Assembly (NCBI GenBank): GCA_037134755.1 | Contig: JBAXLO010000044.1 | Coordinates: forward strand, 1-25,854 | DNA length: 25,854 bases | Direction of reading: 5' to 3' | Source of the DNA: JBAXLO01 sp037134755 | GTDB taxonomy: Bacteria; Bacteroidota; Bacteroidia; Bacteroidales; JACABE01 | In this document: positions 1 to 9,261 of the stretch, one piece after another | Position numbering within the stretch: position 1 is the first letter of the stretch | Layout of the letters: each line of letters begins with the position of its first letter | Notes under the pieces: model-generated | Told to the model about the DNA's origin: nothing | The model's database searches: none | Seen by the model: the letters and a program-made list of their open reading frames with translations, nothing else | Translations under genes and position numbers: made by a program

Positions 1-835
1 GATACATTTGAAGGGTAATTAGTAATAGGATTAAAGATTACTGAATCACCACATATATTTGATACGTCAATCCCTAAATTAACAGTCATTGGATTAATAG
101 TGACCTGAATAGTATCAGTAGCAAAACAACCCTCAATGGAAGTTACGTTTATTACATAGTTAGTAGTAGTATTTGGCTTTGCAACTGGGTTCTTAATAGT
201 TGTATTGTTTAAACCAAAAGTAGGACTCCATGAATAAGCTAAGTTAGATACATTTGAAGGGTAATTAGTAATAGGATTAAAGATTACTGAATCACCACAT
301 ACATTTGACACATCATTACCTGCATTTACAGTCATAGGATTAACAGTAATCTGAATAGTATCTGAAGCAAAGCAACCTTCAACGGAAGTTACGTTTATTA
401 CATAGTTAGTAGTAGTATTTGGCTTTGCAACTGGGTTCTTAATAGTTGTATTGTTTAAACCAAAAGTAGGACTCCATGAATAAGCTAAGTTAGATACATT
501 TGAAGGGTAATTAGTAATAGGATTAAAGATTACTGAATCACCACATACATTTGACACATCAATCCCTAAATTAACAGTCATAGGATTAACTGTGACCTGA
601 ATAGTATCTGAAGCAAAGCAACCTTCAACGGAAGTTAAACTTACTACATAATTAGTAGTAGTATTGGGCTTAGCAACAGGGTTCTTTATAGTAGTAGCGT
701 TTAATCCGGCAGCTGGACTCCATGCCCATGTTAGATTTAATGGATTATTAGGATAATTGGTTACGGGGTTAAAAACTAAAGAATCACCACATAATCTTGT
801 AACATCAGTTCCAGCATTTAAAGTTATAGGAACTA
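1..835 (-). repeat. Near-identical 246-bp in-frame tandem repeats in the M14 peptidase gene
   Basis: The string gatacatttgaagggtaatt recurs at 1, 247 and 493, giving an exact period of 246 bp (82 codons). Long blocks are identical between neighbouring copies, while the copy nearest the catalytic domain (about 590-835) has diverged most. The units encode Ig/PKD-like extracellular domains with one cysteine in CGDS and one in EGCF. The array continues beyond the left edge. Confidence 0.92.
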
Positions 836-2258
836 GTTGGACATTTTGCGTAACTGCACTGCGATTTACTGCTGAAATAGATATAGTTTTAGGTAGGTAA
901 CAAGGTGCAGAATAGGTAATGTTGTAATTTCCAGCTATCAAATGACGGTAATAATTTCCGTGAGGAAGAAAAGAGTAAACCTCTGAACTATCCTTGTCGA
1001 AACCTGATATGTATACTTTTGCTTTAATTGGATTACCTGTAATCGAGTCAGTGATATTACCTCTAACTCCGTACTGACATTGCTCAATATAATTAAGAAA
1101 TGAATGCCAATTGTAAGTCCAATAGTTTGGCAATGCGCCCTCTACAGGAGTCTTGTTAGTACTCATTTCGCATGTAAACTCACGACAGTGATGATAATAA
1201 TTCATGTAATCCTGTCTGCCACCAGTTACCGTATACCATGCTGCCCCATCAGTAATGCCATTATTAAGACTTTTCATATAGGTAGCATTATACAAATGAA
1301 CAGTATCAACCCACTCACGACAAACATATTGCCACCATGAATCATCCGCAGTTAATGCCAAAGTATCATCCCAAGGGTAGTTGCAAACTTGAGTGCCTCC
1401 ATGAAAGTTAGTACTCATTGTAAAGTTAACAGTATCAGCAAGCCCCATAAAGGCGATTGTTTCGGGTTGCCAAGCATTTCCATCAGGATGAGGCCCTGCA
1501 TAACGATTAGGATAATTACGATTTAAGTCAACATTATTTGCATTATATCTTACTGCATTCGTAACTATATATGAAGAATTACCACCATGGTAAGTACCAT
1601 CAGGATTAGCCAATGGATTGATCCATATCTCGGTACTGTCAATCATGCGTGTGATTCGTGGATCTATACCATAATTAGTTAAAAGGTAGTTTATCAAGTC
1701 TAACATAAGTATATAACCTGTAATTTCATCTCCATGCATAGATGATGTATAAAGAAATGTTGGTTCATTTTCTTTTACGTCAGGGTTCTTACTTATCTTA
1801 GCAAACAACAGTTTACGTCCACTATTCAATGTCTTTATATTGATAATGCGACAGATATTAGGGTAATTAGTACTAAAAGCTGTCATCATACTATCATAAG
1901 CAGTATAACTAGGATAATAATTTATTGCTTGAAAGCTTGTATTTGCAGGCTGTATCGTGGTTTGATTTTCTGGAACAATTAGAGCATCGTTTATTAATTC
2001 GTAGCTATAGTTATATGCAAGAAATTTATTGAATTCATTTTCGTTAGCATAGGCAAACACATCATTACTATCTACATTATCAATAGATATAATGCGAGTT
2101 AAAGTGTTAATTTCTGCTCTGGAATTTACTTTAAACTTAAAATGAATAACAGATTTATTATTAAACAAAGTAGTCTTCTTAACAATAGTACTATCGTTTT
2201 GAGCACTAAGACTGCTAACCGCTATAAATAGTATTATAAGTAAGAATATATGTCTCAT
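1..2258 (-). CDS. Secreted M14 zinc carboxypeptidase with tandem 82-residue repeats (partial, 3' end outside window)
   Basis: Predicted secreted metallocarboxypeptidase that removes C-terminal residues outside the cytoplasm. The frame is open from ATG at 2258 to the left edge (752 codons), so the C-terminus is missing. Residues 1-20 form a signal peptide (MRHIFLLIILFIAVSSLSAQ). The M14 domain spans about 110-395: zinc ligands H175 and E178 in SSMHGDE, then NPLANPDG and DLNRNYP, third ligand H286 in TNFHGG, and catalytic E364 in FTCEMS; the spacing fits the carboxypeptidase family. A carboxypeptidase-regulatory-like domain follows (about 396-475, starting GVRGNITDS). From about residue 480 come Ig/PKD-like repeats of 82 residues, each with a CGDS and an EGCFASDTIQ motif, about 3.3 copies before the edge. 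Such proteins in Bacteroidota usually end in a T9SS sorting domain; that end is not visible. The enzyme class is well supported; the substrate is unknown. Confidence 0.9.
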   Translation of the reverse strand, partial: MRHIFLLIILFIAVSSLSAQNDSTIVKKTTLFNNKSVIHFKFKVNSRAEINTLTRIISIDNVDSNDVFAYANENEFNKFLAYNYSYELINDALIVPENQTTIQPANTSFQAINYYPSYTAYDSMMTAFSTNYPNICRIINIKTLNSGRKLLFAKISKNPDVKENEPTFLYTSSMHGDEITGYILMLDLINYLLTNYGIDPRITRMIDSTEIWINPLANPDGTYHGGNSSYIVTNAVRYNANNVDLNRNYPNRYAGPHPDGNAWQPETIAFMGLADTVNFTMSTNFHGGTQVCNYPWDDTLALTADDSWWQYVCREWVDTVHLYNATYMKSLNNGITDGAAWYTVTGGRQDYMNYYHHCREFTCEMSTNKTPVEGALPNYWTYNWHSFLNYIEQCQYGVRGNITDSITGNPIKAKVYISGFDKDSSEVYSFLPHGNYYRHLIAGNYNITYSAPCYLPKTISISAVNRSAVTQNVQLVPITLNAGTDVTRLCGDSLVFNPVTNYPNNPLNLTWAWSPAAGLNATTIKNPVAKPNTTTNYVVSLTSVEGCFASDTIQVTVNPMTVNLGIDVSNVCGDSVIFNPITNYPSNVSNLAYSWSPTFGLNNTTIKNPVAKPNTTTNYVINVTSVEGCFASDTIQITVNPMTVNAGNDVSNVCGDSVIFNPITNYPSNVSNLAYSWSPTFGLNNTTIKNPVAKPNTTTNYVINVTSIEGCFATDTIQVTINPMTVNLGIDVSNICGDSVIFNPITNYPSNV

Positions 2259-2430
2259 TTTATTTATTTATTGTAATGTTTATATCATCAACCCTTTTTA
2301 CATAGTAGCTTTAGTAATTGACTTTAAAGTAAAACAATCGATTATCCGCTTTGTTCTAAGGTTTATTACTTAGTTTTGATTTACATTTGTTCTTTTATTA
2401 TTTTTCGTCAATAACTCAATAATAAATGAG

Positions 2431-2461
2431 CAAATATACTAATAATTTGCAATGTGTGAAA
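2431..2461 (-). promoter_or_regulatory. Possible promoter of the M14 peptidase gene
   Basis: On the minus strand TATATTTG (2438-2431) fits the Bacteroidota -7 consensus TAnnTTTG. A TTTC that approximates the -33 TTTG lies 19 bp upstream (2461-2458). The site is between the GNAT stop and the peptidase start and implies a leader of about 165 nt. AT-rich DNA makes chance matches common. Confidence 0.4.
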
Positions 2462-2476
2462 TAATATTCTTAAATA

Positions 2477-2974
2477 CTATTTATTAACTGTTAATTGCGT
2501 AGTAGGTATGAAATCCTGTATTTGTTTTGTGGTTAGCTTTCCATTTACCCATGTTGGGTCTAATACGGCGTCATATTTGCGGTAAAAGTTGATAGCCGGC
2601 TCATTCCAGTCCAATACCTGCCACATCATGCGGCGTGCATTTACTTCCTTACATTTCAGTACTACAGCATCAAATAATGAACGTCCGATTCCCTTTCCCC
2701 GTAAGGATTCCTTAACTATAATGTCTTCCAGAAATAAGCATTTACCTTTCCATGTGGAATATGCATAATAGTAAAATGCCATTCCAGCGATTATTCCATT
2801 TTCTTCGGCTAATATTATCTCGTATATAGGTTTATCACCGAATCCGTCTCTTTCGAGCTCTTGGAGTGTGACTGTAACTTCCTCTGGAGCTCTTTCGTAA
2901 GTAGCAAGTTCGTGGATTAATGATATTACTTCCGGCAAGTCAGTTTTGATAGCGTAGCGTAGTTTTATTGACAT
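2477..2974 (-). CDS. GNAT N-acetyltransferase, spermidine/spermine (SSAT)-like
   Basis: Cytosolic acetyl-CoA-dependent N-acetyltransferase of 165 residues, a usual length for a single GNAT domain. The acetyl-CoA pyrophosphate loop is visible as RGKGIG (92-97), preceded by the FLEDIIV strand. The C-terminal WNEPAINFY (123-131) is typical of the diamine/thialysine acetyltransferase (SSAT) branch, so polyamines or small amines are the likely acceptors, but specificity cannot be fixed from sequence. It starts 68 bp after the end of the uroporphyrinogen-decarboxylase-like gene on the same strand and is probably the last gene of that transcript. No strong hairpin terminator follows its stop. Confidence 0.88.
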   Translation of the reverse strand: MSIKLRYAIKTDLPEVISLIHELATYERAPEEVTVTLQELERDGFGDKPIYEIILAEENGIIAGMAFYYYAYSTWKGKCLFLEDIIVKESLRGKGIGRSLFDAVVLKCKEVNARRMMWQVLDWNEPAINFYRKYDAVLDPTWVNGKLTTKQIQDFIPTTQLTVNK

Positions 2975-3042
2975 TGTTAATATTTAATTTGAAATGTAAT
3001 TAATGTGATATATTTATAATAATTGTTTTTAAATAATTATTC

Positions 3043-4065
3043 CTATTTAAATGCCCTTGCTACTTCAATCATTGCCTTAATATTAGCTGAGGGAGTGGTT
3101 GGTGGCAAGGCACAGCCTGCATTCAGAATGAAACGATTAGTGCCAGAATAGGTTTCGAGCAATTGCTGAGTCTTAATTTTTACATCATCTGGCTTACCCA
3201 AAGCCAGCACTCCGCTAGGATCTATATTACCAATAAGAGTTGCCTTATCGTGATAAATATCAAATACTTTTGTAGCATCAGTTTGATAATCGAGTTCAAA
3301 AGCATCGGCACCCGTTTGAAGCATCAACTCTAAGATAACATCAGTATTGCCACATATATGTAATGTGTAAGGCAGTCCAAGCGAATGGGCGGTGTCAGCC
3401 ATAATTTTCTCGAATGGCATGGCAAATTTTTCGTACATATCCGGCGAAATCATTGAAGGGCCGGCAGGACTGTCGCCGTTGGAAACCATATCTGCTCCGG
3501 TTTGAGACATAAGCTTAATAAATTGAACGGATGCTCCATTACAGTAGTTTAACAACTCGAAAATAAGATGCTCTTCTGCCATCATCAAATCTAACATAAA
3601 GTTTTGAGTGCCTCGCAACATGGTTGCAACTGAAAAGGGCGCCTGATCACAATTGCCTCTTATATAAATCTCATCCTTAAAGTACTCTTTTAAAAGACGA
3701 ACTGCTTCAAGCCACACCTGCACATATTTATAGTTCTCAATGTTAATGGGTTTAAGTTGATAAATATCTTCTATTTCAAGTAACAATCCATCGTGTACAC
3801 GGGCAGGATCGTTAATTGGAAAATCAACCTTCACACCTAGAGCACCAGCCAATGTAACTGTATCAATATCTACCAGTATGCCATCATGTTGATAGGTGTC
3901 AATAGACTTAATAAAGGCTCCTGCAATAACTTTCGGATCGTTGCGAAACTGTTCCATAGTTGCTCCATATTCATGTGCTGCCATCATGAAGTTATGCAAC
4001 ATAATAGGTGTTTTATCAGTGGGATTTCCTGCTAAAGCAGCTTTAATTCTTTCAAATCCGTTCAT
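3043..4065 (-). CDS. Uroporphyrinogen decarboxylase family protein, MtaA/CmuA-type methyltransferase-like
   Basis: Cytosolic TIM-barrel protein of the URO-D superfamily (340 residues). It resembles the corrinoid methyltransferase branch (MtaA/MtbA/CmuA) rather than heme-pathway HemE. It carries the zinc-thiol ligand set of that branch: H236 and C238 in HICGN, and C318 in NAGCALPPTTP; GNIDP (279-283) is also typical. True HemE lacks this HxC...C set. No corrinoid protein or MtaB-like partner is encoded in the window, so the methyl donor and acceptor are unknown. It lies 36 bp downstream of the alpha-mannosidase and is probably co-transcribed with it. URO-D-like proteins of unclear role are often found in sugar-catabolism clusters, which fits this position. 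Confidence 0.88.
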   Translation of the reverse strand: MNGFERIKAALAGNPTDKTPIMLHNFMMAAHEYGATMEQFRNDPKVIAGAFIKSIDTYQHDGILVDIDTVTLAGALGVKVDFPINDPARVHDGLLLEIEDIYQLKPINIENYKYVQVWLEAVRLLKEYFKDEIYIRGNCDQAPFSVATMLRGTQNFMLDLMMAEEHLIFELLNYCNGASVQFIKLMSQTGADMVSNGDSPAGPSMISPDMYEKFAMPFEKIMADTAHSLGLPYTLHICGNTDVILELMLQTGADAFELDYQTDATKVFDIYHDKATLIGNIDPSGVLALGKPDDVKIKTQQLLETYSGTNRFILNAGCALPPTTPSANIKAMIEVARAFK

Positions 4066-4101
4066 AGTATTTGTATTGTTAGATAAATAAATACGGGATG
4101 A

Positions 4102-7100
4102 TTATTTTACAATATAGGTTTCAATTGCATACTTACCAATGGTTTGATGAATGCAACCATTCTCTGTATTAATTACATTAATAGGTTCTTCAATCAAGTT
4201 GGATTTATTGGTATTACTAAAACCCTTAAAGCCTTTTATCATGACATCTGTTTCTTTACCAGTGATATTATATAATCTAATAACAGTACTATTATCATCC
4301 TCCGCTTTTTTAACTGTTGAAATAATGAGATTATCCTTATCGGTAGAAAAGAAACTTAATTCTTCTGGAAGTGAGGCCGTAGCATAAGGTTTAGGCATAA
4401 ATACTGTTCTAAGTTTTTCATTAGCCTCCATTCCTGTATGGGAACCATTCTCCCAACCCGGTTTATGCGAAGTTAATGTAAACGAAAAGTGGTGATCTCC
4501 AGTCTGTAGATATTCATTACCTTCTCCATGGCAGCTTCGGCGAGATGCAAAAAGAATTGGTTGTAATACTTGATTAGCAATAGGATGATCTGTTGGATCA
4601 ATATAATCGGCAACAGCAACCGAAGAACTCAGTGTAAGTCCGAAATCAGCGTTGCTTGCACCTATCCAGTTGCCTATGCCCCGAGGATGAATGTCTTTGC
4701 AGGGAGTTTTATATCTTTCACCGGCAGCACTTTGCATTTCATCTTTACCAACATTTAATACACCATAAGGAACTTCGTAACTTACTTGTCCATCATTCAT
4801 ATTTAATGGAATAGCCATTCTGTACTCCCGATAAAGGACACCTTCATAATTAAGTATTGCTACATCAATATCTATCTTCTTTAATGAATTATAAATCTTT
4901 ATCTTCTGCTCAATTATAGCATTCTTAATAGGCTGCCTATTCTTAAACTCAGTATAAATAGCTCCGTTTGCATTAACTTTCCAATCAGAAGTATAATTAG
5001 AAGCTTTGTCGAAACCTTGCATGTCAGGTTGCTGAATATCGGCAAACTCTCCTGCACCTGTTCCTTCTGAATGCATAGTAAAAATTTCTGCACCTTTAAA
5101 TTTACTAGTTTCTATAAGTTCTTTACTAAGTTGTTTGTCAAATAGTGAAGTTATCCCTCCATCAGTTAATTTTAAATTGTAATACTGGTTTTCAAATGTC
5201 TTATTATTGATAGAAGTAGCTAAAGCTAAAGGAGCTTCGACAGGATTAATGTAAAAGGTCTTATAACCAATCGAAGGAATTGTTGCAATGAAATAAATAT
5301 CAGCTTTCTTAATTGAACCATCTTCAAAGTAATCAACTGATTCGAGTTGAGCAGGGATTAACTTACCTTCAGCATCCTTTATATTAATATTCTTAACATA
5401 AGATTTATCAAAAGAAACACTTGCTTTTACAACATCATTTCTTACCCAACTAAGGCTGTTGAAAACTACTAATGGAATCCCTTTTTCAGTCTTAGTTTTG
5501 ATTTTAGATGCTATCTCTTCTTGAGCAGTTGTTAGGATATTCTCAGCAGTAACTCTGGCAAAATAATATTTTTCCTGAAACAAAGCATCCGTAATATCAC
5601 CATGTTTACCACCCCACCCATGATCTGGATAAAGTTTTGCTTCCCAAGCTTCGTTAAGTTGTTGTTCAGGATATTTGTTAAAAGAATCATCAATAAGAGC
5701 ATTAGCTGTAGCAAATTTTTCAGCAGCAGTAAGAAGCACATCTGCTTCTCTACTAGCTTTAATAGCTTTTTGATGAGTAGGTCCATGAATATACAACCAA
5801 ACTGCTGGTCTTTCACCTTTAATAACAGGAATATTAGAACAGCTTTTCTTAATATCTCTCATAAAATCAGGTGTTAGAGATAGCTTTATCTCTGGAAGCT
5901 GAACTTTCTGATATTTACCATTGGAAGCTTGTATCTCATTAATGTTTTTCCATTGGCTAATAAGCTGAGTATAATCTTTTGCAGGACTCATATCCCAATC
6001 AGAAAACAATGGCGTGACTGATGTCTTCGTCTTATTATTGTAATATTTACTCCATTCAGTAGTTGCACTTGCGATATATTCAGCAGCTTCATAAAAGTTC
6101 TTTTGTAAAGGTGTAAAATCATTACCATAATGACCGGGTGAATATGTTGTTACAAAAGAACCATCCGGACTAAACCAATTATATATTCCCTTATCCATGC
6201 GACTGATTGTCATATAATCAGTGCCTGATTTCTTAAGAATCTGAGCCATCTGTAATGTTTTACCCGGCACATCCTGATTCCAATACGTATTAGCAGTATA
6301 ACCAAATTCTTTCTTAATCCAACGAGTTCCGAAATAAAATTGTCTTACCAAAGCTTCACCGGAATGCATCTCTTCATAAGGTTGAATAAAACTGGAACCG
6401 CAAGAGATCTTACCTGATTTTAATAGCTCTTTAATTATATTCTTACTCTCAGGATGGCGTTGAATATATTCTTTTAGCATCAAAGCATCTTCCACATCAA
6501 AACGATAAGTAGAATCAATAAGTGCTCGTTTAATAAGTGGGGTTAGCAACATAGTATCCCTTTCAATCACACACTTCTCCGGCGAATCCATCCATGCAAT
6601 ATCTTGATGACTAGAGTTCATAAGATATATTTTACCATTAGAAAGGTTTGAATTGGCGAGCTTAATTATTGAGTTAACAGTGTTTGGTTTAAAGGTACGA
6701 ATACTGTTTATATTAATAATGTTATCTTTAATATTAATATTGTTTTCAATCAATGCTTTATTAGCAAGTTTAGTTGATTTACCAGATTTTAATGTTGAAT
6801 TAATACTTAATATCTCACCGTAATCATCCCTTAATGAAAATAAAGTATTATCATCAATCTTATAATTCAAAGTAACATTGGCTTTACATTGATTGTTAAC
6901 ACAATTAACTTGTAAATTGTATTCTTTCTTACCAATAGCAAGGATATTCTTTTTATCCTGACTTCCTGAAGGAAGACTAATATTTATAAGTGTAGAATTC
7001 TTCTCTTTATGAATATCAACATTAGCCCAAGAGTTATATTTAACAGATTGTTGCAAATAATTCAGTGCATCTTTTGCTTTATAAACAATCAACCATGCAT

Positions 7101-7644
7101 TACTTTTTTCTGCTTCTCCAACTATCTTAATTGTAATAGGTTTACCAGATTGAAGCCATGAGGATGGTGCCCAAAGAGCCATATATCCATGCATATCTCC
7201 ATATTGATCTAAATCAGCAGTTACAAACTTTAGCTTGCCACCTTCATTGTTTGTGAGATCAACATTACCTTGTTGTCCGGTAGTAAGCTGAAATTTCTTT
7301 TCACCATTTATAAGAACATCAAATGTATGTTTTTCACTTGTGTGATCCATAGCTGCAATCCATACAAATCCAGCTCCTTTTTCTTTAAAATCAGTGCGAA
7401 TGGGGGCAGTTTGCCATTCAATTGCCATAGTTCCATCGGTACAACGAGTAAGGAGCGCATCTGTCAAATCATTTCTAAGACTATGATAGATGAAATCATT
7501 ACCGCCTGTACTTTTTGCGAAGCCCTCGAGATATCCAACAGTTTCATTTGCAAATTGTGAAACATGTTTGTCTTGTGAGAAAGCATTTAAACATAAGCAT
7601 AGGTTAATACCTAATAATAAAAGGAAAGGAAAGGATCTTTTCAT
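4102..7644 (-). CDS. Secreted alpha-mannosidase, glycoside hydrolase family 38
   Basis: Retaining exo-alpha-mannosidase, predicted periplasmic or surface located. Residues 1-23 are a signal peptide (MKRSFPFLLLLG then CLCLNAFSQ). An extra N-terminal beta-rich region of about 320 residues precedes the GH38 catalytic domain. The zinc ligands H346 and D348 lie in SSHQDIAW, the nucleophile/ligand D458 in YWNQDVPGKT, and the likely fourth ligand is the His of GPTHQKA. Middle and C-terminal GH38 beta-domains follow (GGITSLFD, then RGIGNWIG and DHHFSFTL). At 1180 residues it matches the long Bacteroidota GH38 type. Its ATG overlaps the stop of the upstream epimerase gene (ATGA, 7641-7644), indicating translational coupling. 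The substrate is presumably mannose-containing glycan; linkage specificity is not visible. Confidence 0.94.
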   Translation of the reverse strand: MKRSFPFLLLLGINLCLCLNAFSQDKHVSQFANETVGYLEGFAKSTGGNDFIYHSLRNDLTDALLTRCTDGTMAIEWQTAPIRTDFKEKGAGFVWIAAMDHTSEKHTFDVLINGEKKFQLTTGQQGNVDLTNNEGGKLKFVTADLDQYGDMHGYMALWAPSSWLQSGKPITIKIVGEAEKSNAWLIVYKAKDALNYLQQSVKYNSWANVDIHKEKNSTLINISLPSGSQDKKNILAIGKKEYNLQVNCVNNQCKANVTLNYKIDDNTLFSLRDDYGEILSINSTLKSGKSTKLANKALIENNINIKDNIININSIRTFKPNTVNSIIKLANSNLSNGKIYLMNSSHQDIAWMDSPEKCVIERDTMLLTPLIKRALIDSTYRFDVEDALMLKEYIQRHPESKNIIKELLKSGKISCGSSFIQPYEEMHSGEALVRQFYFGTRWIKKEFGYTANTYWNQDVPGKTLQMAQILKKSGTDYMTISRMDKGIYNWFSPDGSFVTTYSPGHYGNDFTPLQKNFYEAAEYIASATTEWSKYYNNKTKTSVTPLFSDWDMSPAKDYTQLISQWKNINEIQASNGKYQKVQLPEIKLSLTPDFMRDIKKSCSNIPVIKGERPAVWLYIHGPTHQKAIKASREADVLLTAAEKFATANALIDDSFNKYPEQQLNEAWEAKLYPDHGWGGKHGDITDALFQEKYYFARVTAENILTTAQEEIASKIKTKTEKGIPLVVFNSLSWVRNDVVKASVSFDKSYVKNINIKDAEGKLIPAQLESVDYFEDGSIKKADIYFIATIPSIGYKTFYINPVEAPLALATSINNKTFENQYYNLKLTDGGITSLFDKQLSKELIETSKFKGAEIFTMHSEGTGAGEFADIQQPDMQGFDKASNYTSDWKVNANGAIYTEFKNRQPIKNAIIEQKIKIYNSLKKIDIDVAILNYEGVLYREYRMAIPLNMNDGQVSYEVPYGVLNVGKDEMQSAAGERYKTPCKDIHPRGIGNWIGASNADFGLTLSSSVAVADYIDPTDHPIANQVLQPILFASRRSCHGEGNEYLQTGDHHFSFTLTSHKPGWENGSHTGMEANEKLRTVFMPKPYATASLPEELSFFSTDKDNLIISTVKKAEDDNSTVIRLYNITGKETDVMIKGFKGFSNTNKSNLIEEPINVINTENGCIHQTIGKYAIETYIVK

Positions 7645-8909
7645 GATAATTTTTCTTTTTTTTGTATTCTTACGATGCGTTTTATGAGTTCCATCATAGC
7701 CCTTCCATTATGATAAGGACATTTCCATGGGTCTATTTTCCAATCATTTCTATAGTATGGTGAAGGGTCATCTTTTGGTTCTGTTAAAAAAGGAACTCCT
7801 AATCTGTTTACTTTGGTAAACCATTCTCCTTTTACATGATCAATAACATGATTATTAATAAAGTTCCATGAAAGCTTTACAGTTTCCCAGTTCTTAACAT
7901 CCACGGTCATTTCATAAGCATTCATAAAGCCAACAAGCGTTTCAGCCTGCAACCACCAATGTTTATTTGTACGTATGTGGCTTCCATAACGTGTTGATTC
8001 CAGAAACAATCCACCATCTTTATCTACACCAACTCTTTCAACAGCATTTGCCATCTTAATACATAAAGGCTTCAGTTTGTCAATGATTGTTTTATCTCCA
8101 AGAATTTCAGCAGCTTCAAGCAATAACCAAGATGCTTCAATATCATGACCAAACGAACATATTCCTTTAGAATCATTAACTTCATTAAATTCTTCATCAA
8201 AGAAAATCCCAAGATGTCCTTCTTTTCTAATGATTTTATTTATGAAAAGATTTAATAATTCTGTTAGTTTTAATCTTACTGTTTCGTCTTTCCAAACTTT
8301 ATATAAAGCTGAATAGGATTCCATTATATGGAGATGCGTATTCATTGATTTCGGCTCATTATTATCAGCCATTCTGTTTTCATTATATAACTTCCAATCA
8401 CGTGTAAAAGCCTCATAATAACCAATGTTATTTGGATCTTTTGCATGTTTCTCAAGTAAATGATAGAAATCCTTAATAATCCCCAATACTTCTTCGCTGT
8501 GATTGAATTCGTAATATTTACATAAAGCATAAATAACAAAAGCCTGTGCATAAGTATGTTTAATATCTGAAGCTATCTCGTTATTTGGTTTTATCTCCAT
8601 AAAATAACCTCCGTACTGTTTATCCAAAAAATATTTCTTCAGAACAGCAAAAGCTCTATCTGCCATTACATTGTATTCCTGATTTGGAAACATAATTGCA
8701 GCTTCAGAGAATGTCCATAAGATACGGGCATTTAAAACACATGATTTATTGGCTGTTTCAATTGGATTACCATCCATATCTACAGCACCATAAAATCCAT
8801 CACCGATCTTTTCTACACCATACTTAATCCAGTAGGGGAGAATGTCTTCGAGTAATTCAGCTTTAAAAAGCTCTTTATAATGACTTAACTCTTTTGAAAG
8901 GTTTTCCAT
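7641..8909 (-). CDS. AGE-family sugar 2-epimerase, cellobiose 2-epimerase-like
   Basis: Cytosolic (alpha/alpha)6-barrel enzyme of the N-acylglucosamine 2-epimerase superfamily, 422 residues, the usual size of cellobiose 2-epimerase. Clade features are LNARILWTFS (60-69), HLHIMES (192-198), GHDIEASWLL (254-263), HWWLQAE (317-323) and PYHNGRA (398-404). H194, H255 and H400 correspond to the catalytic and binding histidines of that clade. Such enzymes convert the reducing-end glucose of beta-1,4 disaccharides to mannose, and the reverse. The frame extends to 9032, but the start is placed at ATG 8909: homology begins at MENLSKEL, and a consensus promoter (TATCTTTG, 8944-8937) lies just upstream, inside the longer frame. 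Coupling to an alpha-mannosidase suggests handling of mannosyl sugars; mannose isomerase activity is an alternative. Confidence 0.9.
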   Translation of the reverse strand: MENLSKELSHYKELFKAELLEDILPYWIKYGVEKIGDGFYGAVDMDGNPIETANKSCVLNARILWTFSEAAIMFPNQEYNVMADRAFAVLKKYFLDKQYGGYFMEIKPNNEIASDIKHTYAQAFVIYALCKYYEFNHSEEVLGIIKDFYHLLEKHAKDPNNIGYYEAFTRDWKLYNENRMADNNEPKSMNTHLHIMESYSALYKVWKDETVRLKLTELLNLFINKIIRKEGHLGIFFDEEFNEVNDSKGICSFGHDIEASWLLLEAAEILGDKTIIDKLKPLCIKMANAVERVGVDKDGGLFLESTRYGSHIRTNKHWWLQAETLVGFMNAYEMTVDVKNWETVKLSWNFINNHVIDHVKGEWFTKVNRLGVPFLTEPKDDPSPYYRNDWKIDPWKCPYHNGRAMMELIKRIVRIQKKEKLS

Positions 8910-8936
8910 AAACACAATTATTAAAAGATTACATTG

Positions 8937-8944
8937 CAAAGATA
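8937..8944 (-). promoter_or_regulatory. Promoter -7 element of the epimerase-mannosidase operon
   Basis: TATCTTTG on the minus strand is an exact TAnnTTTG match. A TTTC lies 18 bp upstream as a near -33 element. The initiation point would fall about 20-25 nt before ATG 8909, which rules out the longer 9032 start. Confidence 0.6.
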
Positions 8945-9261
8945 CTTCTTTTATTGAAATTAGAAAGTTTGTTGTTACACTTCTTTTTTTATCCTTAATC
9001 CAAAAACATACATGTCTAAAGTGTAAAGTCACATCATCAAGTTTTAATGATGCATTGCCAAGATATAAAGTTATGTCCTCAAAATAACAAAATCAATCTA
9101 TTAATTAGCAACATCTATAATTATGCTATTACCTTCTTGTTGAAGGGTACAACTTTAAGATTTTTGAGGTACAACTAAGCAATATGATGTATTTATGATA
9201 ATTGAGATTACAATCCTGTAAGTACGAGATTTGCAATGACAATTTATTCCTTAAAAATGAT
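8945..9261. other. Intergenic stretch before repeat array A
   Basis: No credible gene. It holds a direct repeat ggtacaact at 9147 and 9169 (22 bp apart) whose GGTAC matches the unit core of the adjacent array, possibly worn outlying units. Nothing else recognisable was seen. Confidence 0.5.

Noticed and set aside
2461..2476. Hairpin terminator after the GNAT gene
   Set aside because: TAAATA-G-TATTTA is palindromic but has no room for a loop and no T-tract.
3043..4065. Heme-pathway uroporphyrinogen decarboxylase HemE
   Set aside because: The HxC...C zinc ligands place it in the MtaA/CmuA-like branch, and no heme genes are adjacent.
5532..5877. Open frames on both strands inside the alpha-mannosidase gene
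   Set aside because: Shadows of a well-supported GH38 reading frame, with low-complexity translations.
8910..9032. N-terminal extension of the epimerase to ATG 9032
   Set aside because: The extra 41 residues do not resemble the family, and a consensus promoter -7 element lies inside them; start moved to 8909.
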